A stretch of 64,000 nucleotides of DNA from CBDCYN01 sp965224205 (GTDB lineage Bacteria > Planctomycetota > Phycisphaerae > Phycisphaerales > Phycisphaeraceae), in assembly GCA_965224205.1 (NCBI GenBank), contig CBDCYN010000009.1:186001-250000 (forward strand), in the 5' to 3' direction. The notes beneath the pieces were generated by a model, which did no database searches, was not told the DNA's origin, and was given only the letters and a program-made list of their open reading frames with translations. The translations under genes were made by a program, and so were the position numbers. Below are positions 17,772-26,118 of this stretch, one piece after another (the first letter of the stretch is position 1; every line of letters starts with the position of its first letter).

Positions 17772-18628
17772 GGTACCGCTTCATCGACGAGCACCGCGAC
17801 CACTGGCCGGTCCGCGTGATGTGCCGGGTCCTGTGCGTGAGCCCCAGCGGGTTCTACGCCTGGCGAGCCCGTCCCGTGTGCGAGCAGGCGACCCGTCGCG
17901 GGCAACTGGCGGAGAAGGTCCACCGGGTTTTTGAAGATCATCGTCGGGTCTACGGCAGCCCACGGGTTCATGAACAACTCCAAGCCGACGGTGAGCGTTG
18001 CAGCGTGAACACGGTGGCCAAGATCATGCAAGAAGAAGGCTTGCAAGCCAAAGGGCCTAAACGGTTCAAGCCGGTGACGACCGATTCGAAACACGATCAG
18101 CCGATCGCCGAGAATCTCTTGCAACGTGACTTCACGGCCACGGGTCCCAACCAGAAATGGGTGGCCGATATCACGTATCTGCCCACGCGGATGGGCTGGG
18201 TGTATCTGGCGGTGGTGTTGGATGTGTTCTCGCGCATGGTGGTGGGCTGGTCGGTCGCCGATCACCTGCGGGCCGACCTGGTGTGCGAGGCGTTGCGTCG
18301 GGCGGCAGGGAAAAGAAATCCTCTGACGGGGGTGATTCATCACAGCGATCGTGGGGTCCAATACGCCAGCGGGGTGTACCAGGATCTGCTGGGGTTTTAT
18401 GGGATCTCCTGCTCGATGAGCGGCAAGGGCAACTGTTACGACAACGCGATGATGGAGAGTTTTATGGGCACGTTGAAGATCGAGCTGGTTCACGGATCGG
18501 ATTGGGTCGACCTCGATGAGGTGGCCACGGCGTTGTTTGATTACATCGAGGTGTTTTACAATCGTGTGCGGCTGCACTCGTCTTTGGGGTACAACAGCCC
18601 CCTGGCCTACGAGCTGCAGACCGCATAA
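17768..18628 (+). CDS. IS3-family OrfB (integrase catalytic domain)
   Basis: Catalytic part of the IS3 transposase, 286 residues, overlapping orfA by 4 bases (ATGA). Seen: the HTH_21-like N-terminus (HRRVYGSPRVHEQL) and the DDE residues in WVADITYL, HHSDRGVQYAS and NAMMESFMGTLKIEL. No stop or frameshift interrupts it, so the coding part of this IS3 copy is intact although its left end is broken by IS110. Confidence 0.95.
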   Translation: MRYRFIDEHRDHWPVRVMCRVLCVSPSGFYAWRARPVCEQATRRGQLAEKVHRVFEDHRRVYGSPRVHEQLQADGERCSVNTVAKIMQEEGLQAKGPKRFKPVTTDSKHDQPIAENLLQRDFTATGPNQKWVADITYLPTRMGWVYLAVVLDVFSRMVVGWSVADHLRADLVCEALRRAAGKRNPLTGVIHHSDRGVQYASGVYQDLLGFYGISCSMSGKGNCYDNAMMESFMGTLKIELVHGSDWVDLDEVATALFDYIEVFYNRVRLHSSLGYNSPLAYELQTA

Positions 18629-18800
18629 CTCACGAAACCGACCGTCCACTTTCCCTGGGGAAGATCACTGCGTCCATTCGCATTGATCCGTCGCTACGAG
18701 ATGCCTCGTCCATCCCTCGTTCCAAAATGGTCGGAATACGAGAAAAACTGTCCCTCCACCGGCTCATCCCCGTTCCTCAAATCCCCCCGAGGTTATCCTC

Positions 18801-19655
18801 ATGCCCACGTCCCTCCAACAACGTTTCGCGGATCTTTACCGCAACCGCCCTTCCAATCTCGCGGGGACGCTAACCCTCGCCCGCGGGTCGATCGGTGACT
18901 ACCAAGCCCTTAGCGAACACCACTACAAAGCGGGACGACCCTCGACCGTGATGCGCGTGTTGGTATTACGGCACAACCTCGCCACCGTCACCCAGCGGTT
19001 TCTAGACCTCTACCGAGGTGGGGAGGCCTCGTCGTCCGCGGGGTCGGCCGGTCGGGTGGTCGCGGTGTTGGTCGAGTCCCAACCGTCGCTGAGCTGCCGG
19101 CTGCGGGATTGGGCGTTGGACGGGAGGTACCGGTCGCTGCGCAGCAGCCGTCAGCGGGCGTCGCTGTTGAGCGCGGAGCTGCGGACGATCAGCCGAGTGG
19201 TCGTCGCGCCCCAGTGGCGTGGGCTGGGGCTAGCGGTGCGCCTGGTGCGTGAGGCGCTAGCGACCGCGACCACGCCGTACACCGAAGCGATCGCGGCGAT
19301 GGGCAAGGTCCACCCGTTTTTCGAAAAAGCCGGGATGACCCCGTACCACCGTCCCCCGCTGGCCAGCGACAACCGGCTCGTGGCTGCCCTGGGGCGCGTG
19401 GGGATCGAGCCGGTCGATCTGGCACTGCTGGGCGCGATGTTTGAAAAGATTGAATCTCTGCCCGACCCGACCCGTCAGTGGTTGCTCAAAGAGCTCAACC
19501 AGTGGCACCATCGCAAGTTTATCCGCAGCTGCTACCGCAGCGACGATCCCCGTCAACAGCTGCGTGACGCCCAGCGGCAGCTGCTGGCCGAGCCGGTGTA
19601 CTACCTGCACGATAACCGGTGTGGGGGACAGGGCGAAGGGCTGCTCCCAATGTGA
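18801..19655 (+). CDS. GNAT-fold acetyltransferase-like protein
   Basis: Probable N-acetyltransferase of unknown substrate, 284 residues. Seen: an N-terminal part with GDYQALSEHHYKAGRP, then a GNAT core with SRVVVAPQWRGLGLAVRLVREAL, whose QWRGLGLA matches the acetyl-CoA-binding Q/RxxGxG/A motif, followed by GKVHPFFEKAGMTPY. I recall similar proteins next to ABC-type ATPases in other planctomycetes, but no ATPase is here. A GAGG site lies about 12 bases before the ATG. It begins 133 bp after the IS3 element, so the insertion may have separated it from its original upstream neighbour. Confidence 0.75.
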   Translation: MPTSLQQRFADLYRNRPSNLAGTLTLARGSIGDYQALSEHHYKAGRPSTVMRVLVLRHNLATVTQRFLDLYRGGEASSSAGSAGRVVAVLVESQPSLSCRLRDWALDGRYRSLRSSRQRASLLSAELRTISRVVVAPQWRGLGLAVRLVREALATATTPYTEAIAAMGKVHPFFEKAGMTPYHRPPLASDNRLVAALGRVGIEPVDLALLGAMFEKIESLPDPTRQWLLKELNQWHHRKFIRSCYRSDDPRQQLRDAQRQLLAEPVYYLHDNRCGGQGEGLLPM

Positions 19656-19689
19656 GACGCAGGCGGTATTGTTGAAAGATATACCGAGA

Positions 19690-19784
19690 CCGGATGAAAA
19701 TATGGCCTGACTCGTGCACGCGGCAAGGGAATTTTCGGTGTCCAGCACATCCCCGACGCAGTGTTTTCATCCGCGATGCGTACA
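19690..19784 (+). repeat. 95-bp dispersed repeat, copy 5
   Basis: One of the best copies: CGGATGAAAATATGGCCTGA, then CACGCGGCAAGGGAATTTTC, then GACGCAGTGTTTTCATCCGC and GATGCGTAC. It lies 35 bp after the GNAT-like gene. Confidence 0.85.
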
Positions 19785-19923
19785 TCCATGACGAGGCGTG
19801 GGTGGCCAAGATATTTGATTATCGGATCCGTGATTTTCTGCTGATTGGGCTGTTTGGTGATCGACGCTGGTCTGGGCCGAGGGTCAGCGAGGCGTCAATG
19901 CATCTAAAATTTTGAGATAGTGC

Positions 19924-20301
19924 CTAGCTTAGCTGTAGTTGGGGCGCAAACGCGTCAGCGAAATCATACACCCCCTTGAAATCATGGATCGAGTCTTCGT
20001 CGGTCTTGTGCATGATCCCCGCTTCGACCAGAGCGTAGACGATCTGGCCAAAATCCTCGCAGCCATGAACTTCCCAATGTTTAAGGACCGGCCGAGCCAA
20101 TAGGCCATACTGCTTAATCGCATAATCCCTTAGGCCGTAGCACAGATCTTGTCCCGAGACATGGTACGTCGCCGAATCCTTGTCTTTCTTGCGCTCACCG
20201 TGTATCCGCCGGACCGTAAAATCCAGTCCGCGCTGGACAAACAAAAACGCTTCAAGCGGGTACTTGGTCGCCTTAACGACTTGTAGCAGGTCCTCACTCA
20301 T
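19924..20301 (-). CDS. Minf_1886 family protein
   Basis: Conserved protein of unknown function found mainly in Planctomycetes and Verrucomicrobia. Seen: LQVVKATKYPLEAFLFVQRGLDFTV near the N-terminus, HVSGQDLCYGLRDYAIKQYG in the middle, and VYALVEAGIMHKTDEDSIHDF near the end, the blocks I associate with this family. 125 residues. The ATG at 20301 is used; a GTG lies one codon earlier. No operon partner. Confidence 0.85.
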   Translation of the reverse strand: MSEDLLQVVKATKYPLEAFLFVQRGLDFTVRRIHGERKKDKDSATYHVSGQDLCYGLRDYAIKQYGLLARPVLKHWEVHGCEDFGQIVYALVEAGIMHKTDEDSIHDFKGVYDFADAFAPQLQLS

Positions 20302-20527
20302 CACCGGTCAATTCATCCTGTTGTGACCGCACCAAATGACTCTAAGATCTAGCACATTATATGACCAGTTTTCGTCTTGAATAGTCACGGACTTTGGAAT
20401 TTCGATCGGCTTTCGTGCACAAAACGTCACCGGTATCCGGGTCTGATAAAAGGGGCGATAATGTCGCTTCCGTCCGTAAGCGATGTTCACCGAACGTCTG
20501 GTCACGCTCAAACGCCCGCTAGCCCCC

Positions 20528-20622
20528 TCCCGGATGAAAACGTGGCATGAATCGAACACGCGGCACGACTCTTCCCGGGATCAACAGGTTCACCGACGCG
20601 ATACCTGGGTACGTGATGCGCG
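20528..20622 (+). repeat. 95-bp dispersed repeat, copy 6
   Basis: CCCGGATGAAAACGTGGCAT at the left, ACACGCGGCACGAC in the middle, then CCGACGCGATACCTGGGTAC. The 3' half is diverged. Confidence 0.75.
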
Positions 20623-20922
20623 GGTAGTGTTCCATCGTCGTCACGGTCCTACGAGCTAGGTCATCTCCGTTCATCTCCCGGCGTAGCGTTCACCTTATCG
20701 TCCAGGCCCAAGAGCCTCCCTCTTCCATATACGCACATCCTTATGATTTCGATCGCAGCAGGCCCATGAAAAAGCAAAAAACGCTAGCCGCCGCTAACCT
20801 TGGTGCGTGTGGGGAAACAGGGTCGAAAGACGAGCCGCGATTGCGAGGCAGCGGTTGACGATCCATGGACCAGACCGCTTGCTCACATGCGGGCTCGTCA
20901 GACAGGTCTCCAAACACGCTCT

Positions 20923-21040
20923 TAGAGCGTTTTCTGGGTGAGTGTATCACGCGTGATGCGCCCACCACTGGGGAAAAAACAGGGTCTATCACAGGAATAT
21001 TGAGATCGTGTCATGATACACCTATTGAGAAAACGCTCTA
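20923..21040. mobile_element. 118-bp MITE-like element with TA ends
   Basis: Imperfect terminal inverted repeats: TAGAGCGTTTTCTGGGTGAG at the left and, read inward from the right end, TAGAGCGTTTTCTCAATAGG; both continue to GTGTATCA. No coding capacity. TA at both ends suits mobilisation by an IS630/Tc1-type transposase (inference). A fragment of the same end (AAACGCTCTAG) occurs near 63384. Apart from this, the 20302-21188 gap holds two 95-bp repeat copies and no gene. Confidence 0.65.
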
Positions 21041-21072
21041 GTATGATCCCCTTTTTAGAATTTGATCTTTCT

Positions 21073-21170
21073 ATACGCATCGCGTACCAAAGTACCGCGT
21101 CGGGCACGCGCAGGCCACCGAAAATTTCCCTGCCGCGTACACGAGTGATGCCTCCATTTCATCCGAGATG
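21073..21170 (-). repeat. 95-bp dispersed repeat, copy 7
   Basis: Minus orientation with strong landmarks: TACGCATCGCGTACCAAAGT, then CCGAAAATTTCCCTGCCGCG, then ACACGAGTGATGCC and TTTCATCCGAGATG. Confidence 0.85.
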
Positions 21171-21188
21171 GGTATATCCCCTGGCCCC

Positions 21189-22199
21189 CTAATAAGTTGC
21201 CAAACTTTCTGCCACAGGTTGCAAACCCGCTACGACCCTAGCGAGCCGACCATAATCGATTTTATCGACCGTATCCTGGGGTGTGTGGTAATAAGGGTAT
21301 CGAAACGGCGCGGTATCGGTCACCATCAAAGCGTCAAACCCCTGTTGCCAGAACGACCAGTGATCGGACCGGTTCGCGTCGCGCAGCCAACTGGGCAGCG
21401 CCGCGCCTTGCGATGGGACGGTGCCGTGGCGGCGGAACACGCTCACGCAACGTCGGACCAGATGCCTCGACGATAGATTGCCCACGAACCCGATGAAGTT
21501 TCCCGTCGAAGGGTAAAACCAGCTAAAAGGGAATGGGTACGCCTGGCTGTCGGGTTCGTCGCTGAAGTACCCCATCGTCTCTAAGCTGATCATGGCCACG
21601 ACGTTATCCCCCTGTTGCTTGCACCGCTGGGCGTAGACCACGCTGCCCATGGCGGGGGTCATCGCGTGGGGTGATTCTTCGTTGACAAACGCGACGAACC
21701 GCAGCGTCCGGTCGGGCTGAATACCGGCGCACGCGCTGGCCAGGGCCAGCAGAGCGGCCACCCCGCTGGCGTTGTCGTTGGCGGCTGGGCAGCCCGGGAT
21801 TGAATCGTAATGGGCCCCGAGAATTACCACCTCATCGGGCCGGCCCGTGCCATCGATCTGGGCAATCAGGTTGTCGCAGCGTCGGCCCGCCACGTCGTAC
21901 CCCTGGCGGGTGACGGAATAGCCCGACGATTCGAAGCGTTGTTCGATATAGTCCGCTGCGGCGCACAGCGCCGTGTACCGCCCCACGTGTCGCTCGCCGA
22001 TCCTTTCGGCCAGGGCTTCGATGTCTTGACGCAAGACTTCACGCAGACGTGCTTCACGTTCGGTGAGGGTGGGTAGCGCCCCGGTAACGCTGTCACCGGG
22101 CATCCAGACGATGGTTCGATAACCCGCCACACCCACGACGATGGCCAGGGTCAAAACAATCCCCACCCCGATCAGCCACCGCTTGGCAACCGGTTTCAT
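21189..22199 (-). CDS. M28-family zinc metallopeptidase
   Basis: Probable aminopeptidase with a two-zinc site. Seen: one N-terminal transmembrane/signal segment (WLIGVGIVLTLAIVVGVAGY, residues about 9-28), metal ligands in GAHYDSIPGCPAANDNASG, the catalytic/ligand glutamates in FVNEESPH, and a final histidine in YYHTPQDTVDKI. 336 residues. Expected to act outside the cytoplasm, anchored by the N-terminal helix (inference). The insertion FPFSWFYPSTGNFIGFVGN is typical of this planctomycete-rich branch. Confidence 0.9.
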   Translation of the reverse strand: MKPVAKRWLIGVGIVLTLAIVVGVAGYRTIVWMPGDSVTGALPTLTEREARLREVLRQDIEALAERIGERHVGRYTALCAAADYIEQRFESSGYSVTRQGYDVAGRRCDNLIAQIDGTGRPDEVVILGAHYDSIPGCPAANDNASGVAALLALASACAGIQPDRTLRFVAFVNEESPHAMTPAMGSVVYAQRCKQQGDNVVAMISLETMGYFSDEPDSQAYPFPFSWFYPSTGNFIGFVGNLSSRHLVRRCVSVFRRHGTVPSQGAALPSWLRDANRSDHWSFWQQGFDALMVTDTAPFRYPYYHTPQDTVDKIDYGRLARVVAGLQPVAESLATY

Positions 22200-22352
22200 A
22201 TCAGTTCGTCGAATCCCTGTGGCTTGCTGCGGGAGTTCCGCATTTTTAAGGGCTTAATCAACCCTAAATTAACCAATCGGAGGGATAGAATGCTCATTCG
22301 GGTGCCCCACAGTTTTTTGTCGGCGCGGGATCACGTTCACGCAAGGAGCTCC

Positions 22353-23054
22353 TTAAAACCCCCCGTGTCGCATGGATTCAAGCGACGGCGGGAATGGGTA
22401 CCGGGCATATACCGACGTCGGGGCGCACGTCCACATCCCCGGCGCCGGGTAGACATCGCCGCTGGTGTACCCCGCTTCGTGCATGATGCGCAGGACCGTC
22501 TCGAAGCTGGGTTCGTGCCCCTGGCTATTGACCAGCGCGTTCGATCTGGCTCCCAGGAAGCTCACCGAGGCTGACGGCTGGCGGTCGGACTTAGCGTTGA
22601 TCATCTCGGTGACGATGCCGAACCCACGCGATAGGTCCGCTAAATTAAGGCTGTCATGATCAGGGGGACGCAGCAGGGCCAGGACTTCCACCGCGTCCAT
22701 GTCGTACTTGAGCACCTTGACCGTGTCGCCGTGGCTAAACTGCTTGGCCCGGGCGGTGATCGACTGCTCGTCCCACTGGCTGGTAGGCAGCAGGGTCGCC
22801 AGTTGGGTGATGATACCGCGGGCGTTGTCATGGGCGTTGACGGCACACACGAGGGTGCGGTACCGACCCACTAGCAGGTCTTCTAGGAGGTGTTGACCCC
22901 ACATAATGCGTAGCTTTGGCGTCGGGTCCGGGGTGCGCGATGGGGGCTTATCGGGTAGCAAGATGATCCGGTCGATCGCTTCTTGCTTCTTCTCCTCCAT
23001 CAAGCGGTCACCGTCGCCGTCGTAGATGTGCTGGGGGTTGATCGATGCGGTCAT
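22353..23054 (-). CDS. conserved-looking hypothetical protein
   Basis: Not recognised. 233 residues, no signal peptide or membrane segment. Seen: an alpha/beta pattern (RYRTLVCAVNAHDNARGIITQLATLLP...DTVKVLKYDMDAVEVLALLRP) and a C-terminal part rich in aromatic residues and Pro. AVNAHDNARG and GHEPSFETVLRIMHEAGY look like conserved motifs but match no family I know. A GAGG site is about 12 bases before the ATG. Divergent from the transporter gene at 23223. Confidence 0.6.
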   Translation of the reverse strand: MTASINPQHIYDGDGDRLMEEKKQEAIDRIILLPDKPPSRTPDPTPKLRIMWGQHLLEDLLVGRYRTLVCAVNAHDNARGIITQLATLLPTSQWDEQSITARAKQFSHGDTVKVLKYDMDAVEVLALLRPPDHDSLNLADLSRGFGIVTEMINAKSDRQPSASVSFLGARSNALVNSQGHEPSFETVLRIMHEAGYTSGDVYPAPGMWTCAPTSVYARYPFPPSLESMRHGGF

Positions 23055-23222
23055 GGGTATAGGCCTCTATGGGTTGCTTGGGTCTTTGGGCAGTATACCG
23101 ATCACGGATGAAACTACGACATGCCCCCGGACACCCTCCCCGGCCGAGGCAAGAATATCAGGGAGGTGTAGACGTTCTCGGGCACGGTGCCCCTTACCTG
23201 ATCGGGCTATACTGGGGATCTC

Positions 23223-24044
23223 ATGACCGCTTCACTACCTGATCCGTATCCAGCTAAGGGGTCGAGGCTCACCGCGGCCCAGCTCCATGAGCGTCGCGAG
23301 CGGGTGTTCTTGATCTTGGCGGGGCTATTCCTGGGTACCCTGGCGATGCTCAACATCCTGGGCATCACCCGGTTTATCGACTTGTCGTTCGAGGTGTTTG
23401 GGGCCAAGGTCCCGTTTATGTTAGCGGTCGGGGTGCTGCCATACCCGGTGACGTTTTTATGCACCGATTTCATCAGCGAGCTCTATGGGCACAAACGGGC
23501 CAATTTCTTGGTCTGGGTGGGGTTGTTGTTGAACCTGTGGGTGGTCTTCATCCTCTGGCTAGGGGGGGTGATGCCCCCCCAACCGGCGATCGATCCAGCG
23601 ACCGGGCTGCCGCCGATCGGCGAACATGGACGAGTCTTCTTCGAAGTACGGCAGTTAGCGTTTGGAACGGTGACCGCGTCGATGCTCGCGTACCTCACCG
23701 CTCAGTTCGTGGACGTGTTCCTGTTCCACTTTTGGAAACGGCTCACCCGCGGCAACCACCTGTGGCTACGCAATAACGGTTCGACCATGGTCAGCCAGCT
23801 GGTCGATACGACCGCGGTGATCTTGATTACCCACTTCTACGCCCGGGCGTTGCCGATCGAGGCCGATCAGCCGATTTGGCCGCAGCTGCTGATCTTTATA
23901 GGGTCGGGGTATGTGTTCAAGTTCATGGTGGCGGCGTTGGATACGGTCCCGTTCTATATCGGCACCGCGTATCTGAGCCGTTATCTACAGTTAGATTTGA
24001 GCGTCGAGCACGATGCAGATCGCGAAGAAAGTTGCAGACCATAG
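23223..24044 (+). CDS. yhhQ: queuosine precursor transporter (YhhQ/VUT family)
   Basis: Inner-membrane importer of queuine or preQ0/preQ1 for tRNA queuosine modification (known for the family). Seen: about six hydrophobic helices and the family signature PYPVTFLCTDFISELYGHKRA, followed by MVSQLVDTTAVILITHF. 273 residues; family members are usually 210-250, the extra being a loop rich in Pro/Gly (GVMPPQPAIDPATGLPPIGE). No queuosine biosynthesis gene is adjacent. Confidence 0.9.
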   Translation: MTASLPDPYPAKGSRLTAAQLHERRERVFLILAGLFLGTLAMLNILGITRFIDLSFEVFGAKVPFMLAVGVLPYPVTFLCTDFISELYGHKRANFLVWVGLLLNLWVVFILWLGGVMPPQPAIDPATGLPPIGEHGRVFFEVRQLAFGTVTASMLAYLTAQFVDVFLFHFWKRLTRGNHLWLRNNGSTMVSQLVDTTAVILITHFYARALPIEADQPIWPQLLIFIGSGYVFKFMVAALDTVPFYIGTAYLSRYLQLDLSVEHDADREESCRP

Positions 24045-24481
24045 CCGCGACGAAATCAGAAATCATTCAATGGCTGTTCCACCATCTTCGTGCGGGAATC
24101 GATTCCATCACTTGCTGAATCCCCCTTCGCTTACAGATGACAGCGTTATAAAATATCCAATATGAGTAAATATGGGTAAAGTAGAACAGGGGAAATAACA
24201 CCAAGGATGCTAGTTATTCAAAAAAAGCCAAAAGATTGACTTGAAGAGGTATTGACAAAGCATTTGGCTATTAGTAATATAAGGCAAGATTGAGAGCCAA
24301 GACGAAAAGATTAGCAATATTTTGCAATTCTATATTGCCGAGGGGAAGAAGATAGGAACATCGGAAGAGAGTAACTCCTACCACGGCTGTTTGATTTACT
24401 CATTATTAGTTTCTTGATTGGCTGCTGGAGAGGCGTATTCTCCGGAGGACTTGATAGGTCTTTTTTTAAAGGAGTTTTGGT
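24045..24481. other. AT-rich 437-bp leader region
   Basis: Clearly richer in A/T than its surroundings. Holds a promoter (24252-24280) and then a transcribed leader of about 200 nt with an inverted repeat (GGAGA at about 24430, TCTCC at about 24439) and an AAAGGAG ribosome site before the gene at 24482. No protein-coding frame seen. Confidence 0.55.
24252..24280 (+). promoter_or_regulatory. sigma-70-type promoter for the PEP-CTERM gene
   Basis: TTGACA (24252-24257), a 17-bp spacer, and TAATAT (24275-24280). Perfect -35, near-consensus -10 and ideal spacing. It would give a leader of about 195 nt. Confidence 0.65.
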
Positions 24482-25192
24482 ATGGTTAATGTGATGGGTC
24501 GAGGTAAGTTGGGCCTTGCTGCGTTGGTAGCGTTGCTATTTGCGGCAGTGGCTCAAGCCGGTTCAGTCGCGGTGCCTGAATCCGGGTGGGATGACAGCCG
24601 TAGTACGGAGTTCGGCGAGATTTTTGCCACGCCGGACTGGGACGAGGCCAATGGCGGGTTCAAGATCGCGTGGGATATCACGAAGGACATCAACGACATC
24701 TTCACCTACAGCTATACCATCACGAACAGCAGTGATGGCGATCTAGCTAAAGAGCTCAGTCACTGGATTCTGCAAATAACCGATGGTGCTGTGATCGGTG
24801 ATTTTGATGACTTCTCGCTGGCGCCTGAAAATGGTGATCCCAAGGTTCATACCGAGCAGCAAGGAAACCCTGGTATGCCGGCCGACGTGTTCGGGCTAAA
24901 ATTTGAACCCGATCCTGCTCCCAGCACCCTGACCGTCTCCTTCACAACCGACCGAAGCCCGGTCTACGGCGACTTCTACGCTAAGGATGGTAAGGTAGCT
25001 CAATCGGATACGATCGCGTACAATACTAATTTTGGCACCATGTCCGATCAGGCTGTTGGGTCAGATTTCTCCGGCTGGATTGCACGGCCCAATGGTCCGA
25101 CCCTGATCGTCCCGGTGCCCGCGGCGGCTTGGATGGGCTTGGGTCTATTTGGTGTCATGGGTATGGTGAAGAAATTCAAAAGCCATGCGTAA
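24482..25192 (+). CDS. secreted protein with VPVPAAAW-type PEP-CTERM sorting signal
   Basis: Exported, surface-sorted protein of unknown function, 236 residues. Seen: signal peptide (LAALVALLFAAVAQA, cleavage after AQA near residue 27), a beta-rich body with FTYSYTITNSSDGDLAKELSHWIL, which looks like a secreted adhesion-type domain, and a C-terminal tail VPVPAAAWMGLGLFGVMGMV followed by basic KKFKSHA. That tail is the VPxPA variant of PEP-CTERM, processed by an exosortase (known); no exosortase gene is in the window. Strong AAGGAG ribosome site. Confidence 0.85.
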   Translation: MVNVMGRGKLGLAALVALLFAAVAQAGSVAVPESGWDDSRSTEFGEIFATPDWDEANGGFKIAWDITKDINDIFTYSYTITNSSDGDLAKELSHWILQITDGAVIGDFDDFSLAPENGDPKVHTEQQGNPGMPADVFGLKFEPDPAPSTLTVSFTTDRSPVYGDFYAKDGKVAQSDTIAYNTNFGTMSDQAVGSDFSGWIARPNGPTLIVPVPAAAWMGLGLFGVMGMVKKFKSHA

Positions 25193-25241
25193 ATAGATTT
25201 TGAGACCTGTCTCAAAATAGATTGTTCTGTGACCATCAAGG

Positions 25242-25274
25242 GATCGGGTGCCGCAAGGCACCCGATCTTTTTTT
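25242..25274 (+). terminator. intrinsic terminator after the PEP-CTERM gene
   Basis: Perfect 11-bp stem GATCGGGTGCC / GGCACCCGATC closed by a GCAA tetraloop and followed by seven T. Just after the stop codon there is also a perfect palindrome, TTTTGAGA-CCTG-TCTCAAAA (25198-25217). Confidence 0.95.
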
Positions 25275-25492
25275 AGTTTATTCATTAACACCGTGGCTCC
25301 AATAGGAAGCGATTATTTAAGAGAAAATAGCTTTGTTAGCAATCCAACCCCGGAAGACGAAAATCCACCTTAATCTCCACCTCAAAAAAGCTCCCAGCGC
25401 ATGGGGAAGACCTCAATTAATTTGTATTATTGAAACCATGGGTCGTATACGCTACGATTTTCTAATCGCTTCTTATTTAAGGAATTATTTTT

Positions 25493-26083
25493 ATGGACGT
25501 TGAATCCACGGCGACAGGGCAGGCGGTCGATGGCGCGTCTCGACACCCACAGTTAGCTCAGTTCATCCGCGTTCACTCGCTGACCTACGGCGATTTCACC
25601 CTATCGAGCGGGCAGACCTCGAAATATTATCTGGATGGTAAGAAAACAGTTTTAGATCCTCGTGGAATGCTCCTAGTCGTCGACGCGATCATGCAGGAGC
25701 TCGACGGGCTGAATCTCGACGCCATCGGCGGGATGGATATGGGGGCTACCCCGATCACGGGTGCCTTGGCGCTTCGGCTCGGGGAGCGTGGCCTTGGGAT
25801 CCCGTCGACTTTCGTGGTCCGCAAGAAAGTCAAGGCGCACGGGACAATGAAGAAGATTGAGGGCCCCTTACACCCGCCATGCAAGGTAGCCGTGGTGGAC
25901 GACGTGGTTACCTCTGGCCAATCCATCATCGATGCGATCGAGGAGGTCCAGGCGGTGGGCTGTGAGGTTCTGATGGCGATCAGTGTGGTCGATCGTAACG
26001 CTGGCGGTGCTGACCGACTGCAGAAGATGGGCGTACCCTATCGACCGCTCGTGACGCTCGCAGATCTTGAAATTTCATCTTGA
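25493..26083 (+). CDS. pyrE: orotate phosphoribosyltransferase
   Basis: Joins orotate and PRPP to form OMP in pyrimidine synthesis. Seen: YGDFTLSSGQTSKYYLDGKK, the typical orotate-binding N-terminus, and the PRPP loop VAVVDDVVTSGQSIIDA. 196 residues, normal. AAGGA lies 12 bases before the ATG. The gene stands alone. Confidence 0.94.
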   Translation: MDVESTATGQAVDGASRHPQLAQFIRVHSLTYGDFTLSSGQTSKYYLDGKKTVLDPRGMLLVVDAIMQELDGLNLDAIGGMDMGATPITGALALRLGERGLGIPSTFVVRKKVKAHGTMKKIEGPLHPPCKVAVVDDVVTSGQSIIDAIEEVQAVGCEVLMAISVVDRNAGGADRLQKMGVPYRPLVTLADLEISS

Positions 26084-26118
26084 CAAAAATTTGTTCTGCA
26101 TCCATGCGCCAAGCCCGG

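Larger units (their letters stand above)
15966..18667 (+). mobile_element. IS3-family insertion sequence, interrupted by an IS110 element
   Basis: Left end starts TGACCTTCCCC at 15966; right end, read inward from 18667, starts TGATCTTCCCC. The two 28-bp terminal repeats match at 26 positions once the IS110 insert (15985-17424) is removed. A 3-bp duplication CTG flanks the element (15963-15965 and 18668-18670), as expected for IS3. Without the insert it is 1262 bp, a typical IS3 length, with overlapping orfA and orfB. The element was therefore complete before its left repeat was split. Confidence 0.92.
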
